Positions 16,790 through 25,129 of a stretch of 64,000 bases of DNA are shown piece after piece; position 1 is the first letter of the stretch; each line of letters begins with the position of its first letter. The stretch is from Paracoccus hibiscisoli. GTDB taxonomy: Bacteria > Pseudomonadota > Alphaproteobacteria > Rhodobacterales > Rhodobacteraceae. Both the position numbers and the translations under genes were made by a program. The notes under the pieces are model-generated. The model ran no database searches and had not been told where the DNA came from. It worked only from the letters and a program-made list of their open reading frames with translations. The stretch lies in the NCBI RefSeq assembly GCF_005048265.1, contig NZ_SUNH01000017.1:53742-117741 (forward strand), given 5' to 3'.

Positions 16790-17755
16790 CTAGACCAGCC
16801 CCGCGCGCAGGCAGTCGTGGATATGCAGGATGCCGCGCGGCATGCCGTCCTCGACCGCGAAGAGGCAGGTGATCTTGCGGTCCTGCATCTGCGCCAGGGC
16901 GGCCTCGGCCAGGGCGCCCGGCGCGATGGTGCGGGGCGCGGGCGTCATCACGGCGCTCGCATTCAGATCCAGCAGGCCCTGCATGTGGCGGCGCAAATCG
17001 CCATCGGTGATGATGCCGATCAGCGCCCCCGCGTCATCGACGACGCCGGTCACGCCGTAACCCTTCTGGCTGATGACCAACAGCGCCTCGGACATGGGCG
17101 CATCCTGCGCCACCAGCGGCAGGTCGGTATGCATCAGGTCGCCCACCTTGGCCAACAGCGCGCCCAGCTTGCCGCCGGGATGAAAGGTGCGGAAATGTTC
17201 GGGCGTAAACTGGCGATGCTCCATCAGCGCGATGGCCAGCGCGTCGCCCAAAGCCAGCGTCATGGTGGTCGAGGTCGTAGGCACGATGCCGTTGCCGCAG
17301 GCCTCGGGCGCGGCGGGCAGCACCAGCGCCAGGTCGGCCTGCCGCATCAGCGTCGATTGCGGCCGCGCCGCCACCCCGATCAGCGGGATCGAGAACCGCC
17401 GCGTATGCGCGATCAGATCGGCCAGCTCGGGCGTCTCGCCGCTGTTGGACAGGACCAGCGCCAGATCGGCCTCGGTCACCATGCCCAGATCGCCGTGGCT
17501 GGCCTCGGCCGGGTGCACGAACTGCGCGGGCGTCCCCGTCGAGGCAAAGGTCGCCGCGATCTTGCGCCCCACATGGCCCGACTTGCCCATGCCCGACACG
17601 ATCACCCGCCCGCGCACGGCCAGGATCATCTCGACCGCGCGCGAGAACTCATCGCCCAGGCCCGCCGACAGCGCCTCAAGGCCCGCGATCTCGACGCCGA
17701 TCACCCGCCGCGCCGTTTCGATGTAATCCGCCACGCCCAACCCCTTTTCCGTCAT
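16790..17755 (-). CDS. kdsD: D-arabinose-5-phosphate isomerase, KpsF/GutQ family
   Basis: Makes arabinose-5-phosphate for Kdo synthesis, the first sugar of LPS core. The 321-residue protein has an N-terminal SIS domain with VIVSGMGKSGHVGRKIAATF and the loop FVHPAEASHGDLG. Two CBS domains follow (MHTDLPLVAQDAPMSEALLV and MTPAPRTIAPGALAEAAL). Full-length SIS-CBS-CBS architecture and the lpt neighbourhood favour KdsD over GutQ. Confidence 0.93.
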   Translation of the reverse strand: MTEKGLGVADYIETARRVIGVEIAGLEALSAGLGDEFSRAVEMILAVRGRVIVSGMGKSGHVGRKIAATFASTGTPAQFVHPAEASHGDLGMVTEADLALVLSNSGETPELADLIAHTRRFSIPLIGVAARPQSTLMRQADLALVLPAAPEACGNGIVPTTSTTMTLALGDALAIALMEHRQFTPEHFRTFHPGGKLGALLAKVGDLMHTDLPLVAQDAPMSEALLVISQKGYGVTGVVDDAGALIGIITDGDLRRHMQGLLDLNASAVMTPAPRTIAPGALAEAALAQMQDRKITCLFAVEDGMPRGILHIHDCLRAGLV

Positions 17756-17764
17756 GCCCCTGCG

Positions 17765-18379
17765 TCAGTGGCGAAAGATGTCGCCCTCGTCGCTCCAGCC
17801 CAGCAGGTCCAGATGGGCCCGCGCCGGCAGAAAGTCAAAGCACGCCTGCGCCAGTCCCAGCCGGTTCTCGCGCTTGAGCCGTTCCTCCAGCGCCTCCTTC
17901 AGCTTGTGCAGATGCAGCACGTCGGATGCCGCATATTCCAGCTGCGCATCCGACAGATCGGCCGCGCCCCAGTCGCTGGTCTGCTGCTGCTTGCTGACAT
18001 CGACGCCGACCAGCTCGTTCAGCAGAACCTTCAGCCCGTGCCGGTCGGTAAACGTCCGCACCAGCCGCGAGGCGATCTTGGTGCACCACACGGGCGAGGT
18101 GACCACGCCAAAGGCGTTCTCCAACGCGGCGATGTCGAAGCGACCGAAATGGAACAGCTTCAGCACCTTGGGGTCGGTCAGCAGTTTCGTCAGGTTCGGC
18201 GCCTCGGTCTGGCCGCGGTCGATCTGGACCAGATGCGCCTCGCCGTCGCCATCCGACAGCTGCACCAGGCACAGCCGGTCGCGGCGCGGGTCCAGGCCCA
18301 TCGTCTCGGTGTCGATGGCCACGACCGGGCCCAGCACCAGATCGTCGGGAAGATCGTTGGGATACAGATGGATGCTCAT
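17765..18379 (-). CDS. rnd: Ribonuclease D, short form without HRDC domains
   Basis: A DEDDy 3'-5' exoribonuclease for tRNA and small-RNA 3' ends. All catalytic residues are visible: Asp23 and Glu25 (AIDTETMG), Asp82 (FGRFDIAAL), and Tyr149 with Asp153 (YAASDV). At 204 residues it is only the exonuclease domain; E. coli RNase D is about 375 residues with two HRDC domains. Short forms are usual in alphaproteobacteria. It heads the kdsD-lpt transcription unit. Confidence 0.92.
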   Translation of the reverse strand: MSIHLYPNDLPDDLVLGPVVAIDTETMGLDPRRDRLCLVQLSDGDGEAHLVQIDRGQTEAPNLTKLLTDPKVLKLFHFGRFDIAALENAFGVVTSPVWCTKIASRLVRTFTDRHGLKVLLNELVGVDVSKQQQTSDWGAADLSDAQLEYAASDVLHLHKLKEALEERLKRENRLGLAQACFDFLPARAHLDLLGWSDEGDIFRH

Positions 18380-18503
18380 GACCGGTCCTGACTGTTCGGG
18401 GGCCGGACGCGTGGCATCCGGCCGCTTTGGCCCCCTTCGACCAGAAACGGCCGGTCCGATCCAGTGAAAATCGCGTGCAGGGCCGCCGCGTCAGACAGCA
18501 GGG

Positions 18504-18791
18504 TCAGGCCGCGCTCGCCCAGTCCAGCGGCGCCGGATCGTCGCGTTGGGCAAAGCGCAGCAGGTGGCTTTCCACCACACCGCGCAGGCGTTCGGCGGCC
18601 TCGTCATCGGCGACCTCCAGCGCCAGGTGCAGACGCTCGGGCGTGGCCTGCAGATGCGCCTCGCCCATCTCGAATCGCAGCACGGCCTGATCGCCTTCTT
18701 GGGTCACGGGGATCTTGTGGCCGAAATGCTTGGCCATGGTGCCCATCAGGGACGCGGCGCGGACGGTGGGGAAATCGGCGGTCAGGCGCAT
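18504..18791 (-). CDS. DUF2218 domain-containing protein
   Basis: A 95-residue soluble protein of the DUF2218 family, with YLxxLxxHFxHKxPV-like start (MAKHFGHKIPVT) and the downstream run EMGEAHLQATPERLHLALE. Function is not established. The family is often found beside siderophore or iron-uptake genes, and here it is divergent to a siderophore-binding protein gene across a dyad-symmetric region. Co-regulation by iron is a reasonable inference. Confidence 0.85.
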   Translation of the reverse strand: MRLTADFPTVRAASLMGTMAKHFGHKIPVTQEGDQAVLRFEMGEAHLQATPERLHLALEVADDEAAERLRGVVESHLLRFAQRDDPAPLDWASAA

Positions 18792-18831
18792 CAGGTATCC
18801 TTTCGTGCTGGCCCCCAGCTAGGACGGCAAA

Positions 18832-18874
18832 GTGTTTCTGTCAACAAATCGGCGCCGTTTTCCGACAAAAACAC
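18832..18874. promoter_or_regulatory. 43-bp dyad between DUF2218 and siderophore transporter genes
   Basis: GTGTTTCTGTC (18832-18842) and GACAAAAACAC (18864-18874) are inverted with 10 of 11 matches. They flank a perfect CGGCGCCG palindrome (18850-18857) whose centre almost coincides with the dyad centre. The arm centres are 32 bp apart, about three helical turns. A bottom-strand TTGACA (18844-18839) lies in the left arm, so binding would control DUF2218 and probably the transporter. I cannot assign the regulator. Confidence 0.5.
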
Positions 18875-18973
18875 CCTGCCATTCTTGCACAGCCCTTGGG
18901 GCCGCGCTAAGCCCGCCCCGCGTGCAGCCAACAGCCCAGCCACCACGCGGACCAAACCGTGAAAGGATCTGCC

Positions 18974-19873
18974 ATGCGCAGCATCGCGCTGTCCGGCCTG
19001 CTGGCCGCCACCCTGTGTTCCGCCCCCTGGGCCGCCCTGGCGCAGGTGACCGTCGACACCGCCCAAGGCCCCGTCACGCTGGAGGGAATGCCCCAGCGCG
19101 TCGCCGTCTATGACATGGCAGCCCTGGACACGATCACCGCCCTGGGCGTGACGCCCGCGGGCACCATCGACAATATTCTGGTCCCGGCGCTGCGCGACGT
19201 GGCCACTGACGCCGCCCCCGTCGGCACCCTGTTCGAGCCGGACCTGGAGGCGCTGGCGGGCCTCGGCCCCGATCTGGTGGTCGTGGGCGGACGCTCCTCG
19301 ACCCAGCTGGCGGCGGTGTCGCAGGTGGCACCGGCCATCGACATGACCCTGGGCACCGACCTGCTGGCCGACGCCCGCGCGCGCATCGAGACCTATGGCA
19401 CGCTGTTCGACAAGACCGACGAGGCCGCGGCCCTGACCGCCGCCCTGGACGCCGGGCTGGAGGAGCTGCGCGCCGCCGCCGACGGCCAGGGCACCGCCCT
19501 GATCGTGATGACGAACGGCCCCAAGATGTCCGCCTATGGCCGCGATTCGCGCTTTGGCTGGATCTTTGCCGCGACCGGGCTGGAGGAGGCCGTGCCCGGC
19601 CTGGACAGCGCCACCCACGGTCAGGCGATCAGCCATGAATTCATCGCCCAGGCCAATCCCGACTGGCTGCTGGTCGTCGATCGCGGCGCCGCCATCGGCG
19701 AGGACGGACAGGGCGCGATGGAGACGCTGCGGTCCGACCTGGTGGCGGGCACGACCGCCTGGCAGCAGGATCAGGTGATCCAGCTGGACCCGGCGGCGGC
19801 CTATATCTCGGCCGGGGGCTACGCCTCGACCATGGCGGTGCTGGACCAGCTGACGCAGGCCTTCGCGGATTGA
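18974..19873 (+). CDS. Siderophore ABC transporter substrate-binding protein
   Basis: A 299-residue periplasmic protein with a signal peptide (about 1-24, ending ALAQ) and the class III binding-protein fold with a long backbone helix. Resemblance is to the catechol/petrobactin-type CeuA/YclQ proteins (segments RVAVYDMAALDTITALGV, PVGTLFEPDLEALAGLGPDL and GGYASTMAVLDQLTQAF). It delivers ferric siderophore to the permeases encoded next. An AAAGGA Shine-Dalgarno supports the ATG at 18974. It shares one base with the next gene (TGATG). Confidence 0.92.
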   Translation: MRSIALSGLLAATLCSAPWAALAQVTVDTAQGPVTLEGMPQRVAVYDMAALDTITALGVTPAGTIDNILVPALRDVATDAAPVGTLFEPDLEALAGLGPDLVVVGGRSSTQLAAVSQVAPAIDMTLGTDLLADARARIETYGTLFDKTDEAAALTAALDAGLEELRAAADGQGTALIVMTNGPKMSAYGRDSRFGWIFAATGLEEAVPGLDSATHGQAISHEFIAQANPDWLLVVDRGAAIGEDGQGAMETLRSDLVAGTTAWQQDQVIQLDPAAAYISAGGYASTMAVLDQLTQAFAD

Positions 19874-20841
19874 TGCGCCCCCTGCCCGCCCTGACATCGG
19901 CGCTGATCGCGCTGATGCTGGCCAGCCTGACGGTCGGCGCCGCCGACATCCGCGTGACGGATGCGTTCCGCGACCCGCAGGCCCTGCTGGTCCTGCTGGA
20001 ATCGCGGCTGCCGCGCACGCTGTCGGTGGTGCTGACCGGGGCCGCGCTGTCGGTGGCGGGGGTGCTGATCCAGGCGCTGGTCAGGAACCGCTTCGTCGGC
20101 CCCGACACGTCGGGCACGGCCGAGGGTGCGGCGCTTGGCCTGTTGGCCATCACCATCCTGTGGCCCGCCAGCCCCCTGTGGCTGCGCATGATCGCGGCCA
20201 GCCTGTCGGCCATGGTCACCACCGCGCTGTTTCTGGCCGTGATCCGCCGCCTGCCCGTGCGCGAGGTGATGCTGGTCCCCATCGCGGGGCTGGTCCTGTC
20301 GGGCGTGCTGGGTTCGGTCGTGACCTTTGTCGGCTGGCAGACCGACCTGATGCAATATGTCGGCACCTGGCTGATGAGCGGCGAATTCTCGGGCGTGATC
20401 TCGGGGCGCTATGAGCTGCTGTGGATTGCAGGCGTGGCGGCGGGGCTGGCCTGGTTCTCGGCCGACCGCTTCGCGATCCTGGGCCTGGGCGATCAGGTGG
20501 CGACGGGGCTGGGCCTGTCCACGGCGGCGGTGATGCGGCTTGGGCTGGCGGTGGTGTCTGTGGTGACCGCGATGGTGGTGACGACGGTGGGGATGATCCC
20601 TTTCGTGGGGCTGGTGGTGCCCAATCTGGTCGCGCGGATCATGGGCGACAACCTGCGCGCCTCGCTGCCGGTGGTGGCGCTGGCGGGGGCGGTGCTGGTC
20701 CTGGCCTGCGATCTGGCCGGACGCCTGGTCATCCACCCCTATGAGGTGCCCGCGGGCACCATCCTGGGCGTGCTGGGCGCGGTGCTGTTCCTGTGGCTGC
20801 TGCATCGCAGGCCACCGCGATCGAAGCCCGCCCATGGATAG
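19873..20841 (+). CDS. Iron-siderophore ABC transporter permease, first subunit
   Basis: FecCD-type permease of 322 residues with 8-10 hydrophobic helices. It has the typical RLPRTLSVVLTGAALSVAGV start, a FVGPDTSGTAEGAALGL loop and the cytoplasmic coupling region GMIPFVGLVVPNLVARIMG. It pairs with the next gene to form the heterodimeric channel (CeuB/YclN-like). The ATG at 19873 overlaps the binding-protein stop; the TAG overlaps the second permease start by 8 bases. Confidence 0.93.
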   Translation: MRPLPALTSALIALMLASLTVGAADIRVTDAFRDPQALLVLLESRLPRTLSVVLTGAALSVAGVLIQALVRNRFVGPDTSGTAEGAALGLLAITILWPASPLWLRMIAASLSAMVTTALFLAVIRRLPVREVMLVPIAGLVLSGVLGSVVTFVGWQTDLMQYVGTWLMSGEFSGVISGRYELLWIAGVAAGLAWFSADRFAILGLGDQVATGLGLSTAAVMRLGLAVVSVVTAMVVTTVGMIPFVGLVVPNLVARIMGDNLRASLPVVALAGAVLVLACDLAGRLVIHPYEVPAGTILGVLGAVLFLWLLHRRPPRSKPAHG

Positions 20842-21790
20842 GCGGTCGGGGCTGATGCTGGGCGCGATGGCGCTGCTGCTGGCGGGGCTGTCGGCGGTCT
20901 GGATGCTGCAGGGCATCGGCGGCGGCAATCGCGGCTTTATCCTGGGCCTGCGCGGGACCAAGCTGGCGGCGCTGGTCACCGTGGCCACCGCCATCGGCGT
21001 CGCCACGATCCTGTTCCAGACCGTCGCGTCCAACCGCGTGCTGACACCGTCGATCATGGGGTTCGACGCGCTGTATGTCCTGCTGCAGACGGGGCTGGTC
21101 GTGGTCCTGGGCGGTGCGGGTCTGGCGGGCCTGCCACCGGGCCCGAAATTCCTGTCCGAGATCGCGGTGATGACCGTCCTGGCCAGCCTGCTGTTCGGCA
21201 CGCTGCTGCTGCGCGGCGCGCGCGACGTGCCGCGGATGATCCTGACCGGGGTGATCCTGGGGGTTCTGTTCCGGTCGCTGTCGGGGTTTCTTGGCCGTAT
21301 CCTGGACCCCAACGAATTCGCCGTGGTGCAATCGGTCAGCTTTGCCAGCTTCAACCGCGTCGATGCCACGCTGCTGCCTTGGGCGGCGGCGATCACGGCG
21401 GCGGCGGTGCTGGCTGCCTGGCGGCTGTCGGCGCGGCTGGACGTGCTGGCACTTGGGCGTGATCCGGCGGTGTCCTTGGGGCTGGCGCATCGCGGCATGG
21501 TGCTGGGCGTGCTGGGGCTGGTGGCGGTGCTGGTGTCGGTCTCGACCGCGCTGGTCGGGCCGGTGCCGTTTTTCGGGCTGATCGTGGCAGGGCTGGCGCA
21601 TGGGCTGATGCGGAGCGCGCGCCACGCGGCGCTGCTGCCTGCGGCGGCGCTGTCGGCGGCGATCCTGCTGGTGGGGGGGCAGTGGCTGTTCGAACGCCAG
21701 CTGGGCCAGGCCGCCACCCTTTCGGTCGTCGTGGAATTCGCGGGCGGCCTGTTCTTCCTGTATCTGCTGCTGAAGGGGCGCATCCGATGA
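20834..21790 (+). CDS. Iron-siderophore ABC transporter permease, second subunit
   Basis: FecCD-type permease of 318 residues (CeuC/YclO-like), all helices with short loops. It includes SNRVLTPSIMGFDALYVL and GPVPFFGLIVAGLAHGL. The start is placed at the ATG at 20834, within the end of the first permease gene; an upstream in-frame extension would only re-read that gene. The stop overlaps the ATPase start as ATGA, so stoichiometric production is expected. Confidence 0.92.
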   Translation: MDRRSGLMLGAMALLLAGLSAVWMLQGIGGGNRGFILGLRGTKLAALVTVATAIGVATILFQTVASNRVLTPSIMGFDALYVLLQTGLVVVLGGAGLAGLPPGPKFLSEIAVMTVLASLLFGTLLLRGARDVPRMILTGVILGVLFRSLSGFLGRILDPNEFAVVQSVSFASFNRVDATLLPWAAAITAAAVLAAWRLSARLDVLALGRDPAVSLGLAHRGMVLGVLGLVAVLVSVSTALVGPVPFFGLIVAGLAHGLMRSARHAALLPAAALSAAILLVGGQWLFERQLGQAATLSVVVEFAGGLFFLYLLLKGRIR

Positions 21791-22545
21791 TCCAGATCCA
21801 AGGGGTCAGCCACGCGATCGGCGGCACGCCGATCCTGCATGACATCACCACGACCCTGCCCAAGGGGCGGCTGACGGCGCTGATCGGGCCGAACGGGGCG
21901 GGCAAGTCGACGCTGCTGCGCCTGGTTGGGCGGCTGGAGCCGCTGCAGCAGGGCCGCATCACCGTGGCCGGTCACGACGTGGCGACCACGCCCACCGACC
22001 GGCTGGCCCGCGTCATGGCGATCCTGGGCCAGCAGACCGCCATCGCCAGCCGGTTGCGCCTGGCCGAGCTGGTGGCCTTTGGCCGCTGGCCGCATCACAA
22101 GGGCCGCCCGGGTCCGCAGGATCAGGCGCAGGTGTGGCTGGCGCTCAAGGCCTTTGCGCTGACCGATCTGGCGGACCGGTTCCTGGACGAGGTGTCGGGC
22201 GGGCAGGCGCAGCGCGCGCATATCGCGATGGCCTGGGCGCAGGACACCGACTGGATGCTGCTGGACGAGCCGCTGAACAACCTGGACATGAGCCATGCCC
22301 GCAGCCTGATGGCGCGCCTGCGCGGGCTGGTCGATCAGGGCGGCCGCAGCGTGGCGATCGTGGTGCACGAGATCAACTATGCCGCGGCCTGGGCCGATCA
22401 CGTGATCGCGCTGAAGGGCGGGCGCGTGGTGGCCCAGGGCACCGCGGCCGAGGTGCTGACCGAGGCGCGGCTGTCCGAACTCTACGAGACGCCGATCCGC
22501 GTCGGCACGCATCAGGGCCGCCCGCTGGTGCTGCACCACGCCTGA
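21787..22545 (+). CDS. Iron-siderophore ABC transporter ATP-binding protein
   Basis: A 252-residue ATPase with Walker A GPNGAGKST, Q-loop GQQTAI, signature VSGGQAQRAHIA, Walker B DWMLLDEPLNNLD and switch histidine VVHEINYAA. It energises the two permeases just upstream. This is the last gene of the four-gene importer. It converges on tonB across a hairpin-rich gap. No TonB-dependent outer-membrane receptor lies in the window, so the siderophore remains unknown. Confidence 0.94.
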   Translation: MIQIQGVSHAIGGTPILHDITTTLPKGRLTALIGPNGAGKSTLLRLVGRLEPLQQGRITVAGHDVATTPTDRLARVMAILGQQTAIASRLRLAELVAFGRWPHHKGRPGPQDQAQVWLALKAFALTDLADRFLDEVSGGQAQRAHIAMAWAQDTDWMLLDEPLNNLDMSHARSLMARLRGLVDQGGRSVAIVVHEINYAAAWADHVIALKGGRVVAQGTAAEVLTEARLSELYETPIRVGTHQGRPLVLHHA

Positions 22546-22559
22546 CGGTCCGCGCACCT

Positions 22560-22720
22560 GCCGGACCTGCGGTCCGGCGGAGCCCCGGGGGGCTGCACCC
22601 CCCGGACCCCCCGCATCCGCGCGCCTTGGCCTGTCCCGCCACAAGCGGACGGTTGCGGGGCAGGACAGCGGGGGCGCAGCCCCCGGCGCAAGACGCCCCT
22701 TCGATGGGGGCGGCTTGCGC
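22560..22720. repeat. Run of GC-rich hairpins between convergent ABC and tonB operons
   Basis: At least three good stems lie in this gap. GCCGGACC-TGC-GGTCCGGC is at 22560-22578. A G/C-run hairpin around GGGGCGCAGCCCC is near 22672. The third is GCGCAAGaCGCCCC (22686-22699) against 22707-22720, with 13 of 14 pairs. A further loose pair (CCTGTCCCGC against GCGGGGCAGG) spans the middle. No T-runs are seen. It probably works as a two-way terminator block. Confidence 0.55.
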
Positions 22721-22732
22721 AGCCGGTCCCGG

Positions 22733-23635
22733 TCAGCGCAGGGTGATGGGCAGGTGGAACGGATAGGCAGCCTCGGTCAGCGCGGCCGGCGCCGCGGGGC
22801 AGCGGCGCGCGCGCTGCGCGGCGGTGACCGCGGCCTGATCCATCGCCGCATCCCCGGATGAGCCCGCGACGCCCACCCCCCGGATCGTCCCGTCGCGCCC
22901 CACCGTCAGCGCCAGCAGCACGGTCCCCTGCCCGCGCGCGTTGCGCGGCGCCGAGGCGCGGCGCCCGATGCAGCTCTGGATGCGCCCGCTCCATTGCGCC
23001 ATCGCATTGTCGCGCTGCGCGGGGCTGGCCGACGCACCGCCGCCGCCCCCGGCCTCGCGGGTCTGCGCGGCGCTGCCGCCCTGACCGCCGCGCTGCGCCT
23101 GCTGGTCACGGTCGCCGCGCACGGCCTCTGCGGGCGCCGGATCGCGGGGGCGGGCCTGGCGCTGCGGCGCAGGCGCGGGGGGCGCGCGCCGTTCGGGACG
23201 CGCTTGGGGACGGCTGGAGGCATCCAGTGCCAGCTGCGAGGCCGGCTCGACATCGGGCACCGCCTCTGGCGGCGGCGGCAGGTTCGGCATCGCCACAGGC
23301 GCATCCGGCACGGGCATGGGCGGCACGGGCATGGGCGGCGTCGGCATCGCAGGAGCAGTCGGCGCGGCCGGGGCCACGCGCGCCGCAGCCATCGGCATGT
23401 CGGGTGGTTCGGCCTGGGGGGTCATCGGCTGGGGCATGGCGATCTCGGGCGGGCTCTCCCAATCCGCGACCATCGCCTGCACCGCCTCTCCCCCTGCGGC
23501 CACCTGGGCGGGGGCGCTATCCGCGCCGGCGCCGCGCTGCGCCTCCTGCGGCAGCATCATCACCGCCGCCGAGACATGCAGCGCCGCCGCGATGGTGAAC
23601 ACCCCGGCCGTCTCCAGCACCCGCCGAGAAACCAT
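22733..23635 (-). CDS. tonB: TonB family energy transducer
   Basis: Couples ExbBD proton-motive energy to outer-membrane receptors. The 300-residue protein has one N-terminal membrane helix (about 9-28, VFTIAAALHVSAAVMML). A long Pro/Ala-rich periplasmic spacer follows, with MP-V/P repeats around 85-120. The C-terminal domain has WSGRIQSCIGRRASAPRNAR and GTVLLALTVGRDG. ATG 23641 directly abuts the GGAGG and is too close; ATG 23635 has ideal spacing. It is the last gene of the exbB-exbD-exbD-tonB unit. Confidence 0.92.
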   Translation of the reverse strand: MVSRRVLETAGVFTIAAALHVSAAVMMLPQEAQRGAGADSAPAQVAAGGEAVQAMVADWESPPEIAMPQPMTPQAEPPDMPMAAARVAPAAPTAPAMPTPPMPVPPMPVPDAPVAMPNLPPPPEAVPDVEPASQLALDASSRPQARPERRAPPAPAPQRQARPRDPAPAEAVRGDRDQQAQRGGQGGSAAQTREAGGGGGASASPAQRDNAMAQWSGRIQSCIGRRASAPRNARGQGTVLLALTVGRDGTIRGVGVAGSSGDAAMDQAAVTAAQRARRCPAAPAALTEAAYPFHLPITLR

Positions 23636-23637
23636 GC

Positions 23638-24018
23638 TCATCCTCCGTTCACGACCAGCTGTGCCCCGCCCGGCGCGATCCGGCGCAGATGCGCCAGATG
23701 CGTGGCCACCACCGTCGCGGGCGTCGCCGCATCGGCGCGGATCTGGACCGGGGCGTCGCCCGCCGCGGCCCGGATCAGCGGCCAGACCGCATCGCCGCGC
23801 GCCTCGTTCCAGGCCAACTCGCCCTCAGCCGACAGGAACAGCACGTCCTGCACCGGGGCGGGTTGGTCGGACCGGCTGTCGGGCGGGGTCAGCGCAAAGG
23901 GCGTGGGCCGCGCGATCTGCGCGGTCAGCAGGAAAAAGATCAGCAGCAGGAACACCACATTGATCATCGGAATGATCGATTCGCCGCGCGGCCGGCGGGG
24001 GGGCATGTCGATGCGCAT
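23638..24018 (-). CDS. exbD: ExbD-type biopolymer transporter, second copy
   Basis: A 126-residue protein with a cytoplasmic N-terminus, one membrane helix carrying the conserved acidic region replaced by MINVVFLLLIFFLLT, and a small periplasmic domain. The essential membrane Asp of ExbD/TolR (MIDVVFLLLIFF in the sister gene) is Asn here. It may thus be a structural partner that does not carry protons, although this is inference. The start overlaps the stop of the first exbD, and its TGA overlaps a possible tonB start. Confidence 0.88.
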   Translation of the reverse strand: MRIDMPPRRPRGESIIPMINVVFLLLIFFLLTAQIARPTPFALTPPDSRSDQPAPVQDVLFLSAEGELAWNEARGDAVWPLIRAAAGDAPVQIRADAATPATVVATHLAHLRRIAPGGAQLVVNGG

Positions 24019-24416
24019 CACGGGCCCTCGATCAGGATCAGGTTGCCGATGCCCGCCGATGTCAGCAGGTCCATCACATCGACCAGCCGCTGCAGGTCCG
24101 CGCCCTCCTGCGGGCGCAGGATCACCCCCGCGCCCGGATCGGGCAACAGCGCGGACAGCGCGGGCGCCAGGGCCTCGGGCGCCAGGGCCTCGCCGTTCAG
24201 GCGCAGCGCATCGGGGGCCACATCGACCAGACGCGGCGCGCCCTGCCAATCGCTGGCCGCACCCTCGGCCCCGCCCGCGATGGGCAGCACCGCATCCATC
24301 CCGAACCGCGACGCCAGCATGAAAAAGATCAGCAGGAGGAACACCACATCGATCATCGGCGTCAGCGACATCCGGCGCGGATGCCGGCGCGGGCCCAGAT
24401 CCAGCACCGCGCTCAT
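24018..24416 (-). CDS. exbD: ExbD-type biopolymer transporter, first copy
   Basis: A 132-residue ExbD with the canonical membrane segment LTPMIDVVFLLLIFFML, whose Asp is the proton-carrying residue of the family. A periplasmic domain with VILRPQEGADLQRLVDVMDL follows. It sits between exbB (4-base ATGA overlap) and a second exbD-like gene whose matching residue is Asn. It forms the ExbB5-ExbD2 motor for TonB. Confidence 0.93.
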   Translation of the reverse strand: MSAVLDLGPRRHPRRMSLTPMIDVVFLLLIFFMLASRFGMDAVLPIAGGAEGAASDWQGAPRLVDVAPDALRLNGEALAPEALAPALSALLPDPGAGVILRPQEGADLQRLVDVMDLLTSAGIGNLILIEGP

Positions 24417-25129
24417 GCGGGGGCGCCGGCAAGGTGGGTCGGTCCGGGGCGGCGCAGGACGGCGTCACGCGGGGCGGCGACCGGCTGCGCAGGGGCCACG
24501 AAGACGCGGGTGGCCAGATCCTCCAGGTCGGATTGCAGGCGGTCGGCGATGCTCTCGAACCAGGACAGGGCGACGCCCGCCGGGATGGCCACCGCCATCC
24601 CCGCCGCCGTGGTCAGCAGCGCGACCCAGATGCCGCCCGCCAGATCCGAGGGGTCGGCCTGGTTGCCCGCACTTTGCAGCACGCGAAACGCGTCGATCAT
24701 GCCCAGAACCGTGCCCAACAGACCCAGCAGCGGCGCGATGGTGGCAATCAGCTCCAGCGCGCGCAGCGCCTCGCGCGAGCGGTACAGCGCTTGGCGTGCC
24801 ACGCGGGCGGTCTCCTCTCGGGCGGCGCGGTCGTCGAAACGCGGGTCCAGCGCGGTGCCGATGGCCGCCTGCGCCACCCGCGCCCGGGCCGAGGGCCGCC
24901 CCCGCACCGCGTCCAGCGCCTCGCGCCGCCGTCCCTGACCCCACAGCGCGATGGCGCGGGCCGAATGACGCCCGCCCCAGACGCCCAGCCGCCACAGCGA
25001 CAACAGCTTCCACAACACGACGGCCAGGGTCACGACCGACAGGGCGGCGATCAGCCACATGGTCCAGCCGCCATCGCGGATCAGTCCGAACAGCGGCAGC
25101 GCCGCCAGAGTGGTGCCAAGATCGGTCAT
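24413..25129 (-). CDS. exbB: ExbB/MotA/TolQ-type proton channel protein
   Basis: A 238-residue inner-membrane protein with three membrane segments. The first is near the N-terminus (WTMWLIAALSVVTLAVVLW), and the MotA/TolQ/ExbB signature IATIAPLLGLLGTVLGMIDAF is followed by GIWVALLTTAAGMAVAIPAGV. The ATG at 25129 follows AAGGAA. A much longer in-frame extension would run into mobA on the other strand and is not real. It is first in the tonB unit. A bottom-strand TTGACA (25240-25235) lies in the 160-bp divergent gap to mobA, but I see no good -10. Confidence 0.93.
   Translation of the reverse strand: MTDLGTTLAALPLFGLIRDGGWTMWLIAALSVVTLAVVLWKLLSLWRLGVWGGRHSARAIALWGQGRRREALDAVRGRPSARARVAQAAIGTALDPRFDDRAAREETARVARQALYRSREALRALELIATIAPLLGLLGTVLGMIDAFRVLQSAGNQADPSDLAGGIWVALLTTAAGMAVAIPAGVALSWFESIADRLQSDLEDLATRVFVAPAQPVAAPRDAVLRRPGPTHLAGAPA

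Noticed and set aside
19819..22644. Open frame of 941 codons antisense to the siderophore importer genes
   Set aside because: It spans four real genes on the other strand and has low-complexity content only.
22560..22720. A small gene in the gap between the ABC ATPase and tonB
   Set aside because: Open frames there are short, have no ribosome-binding site, and coincide with hairpin arms.
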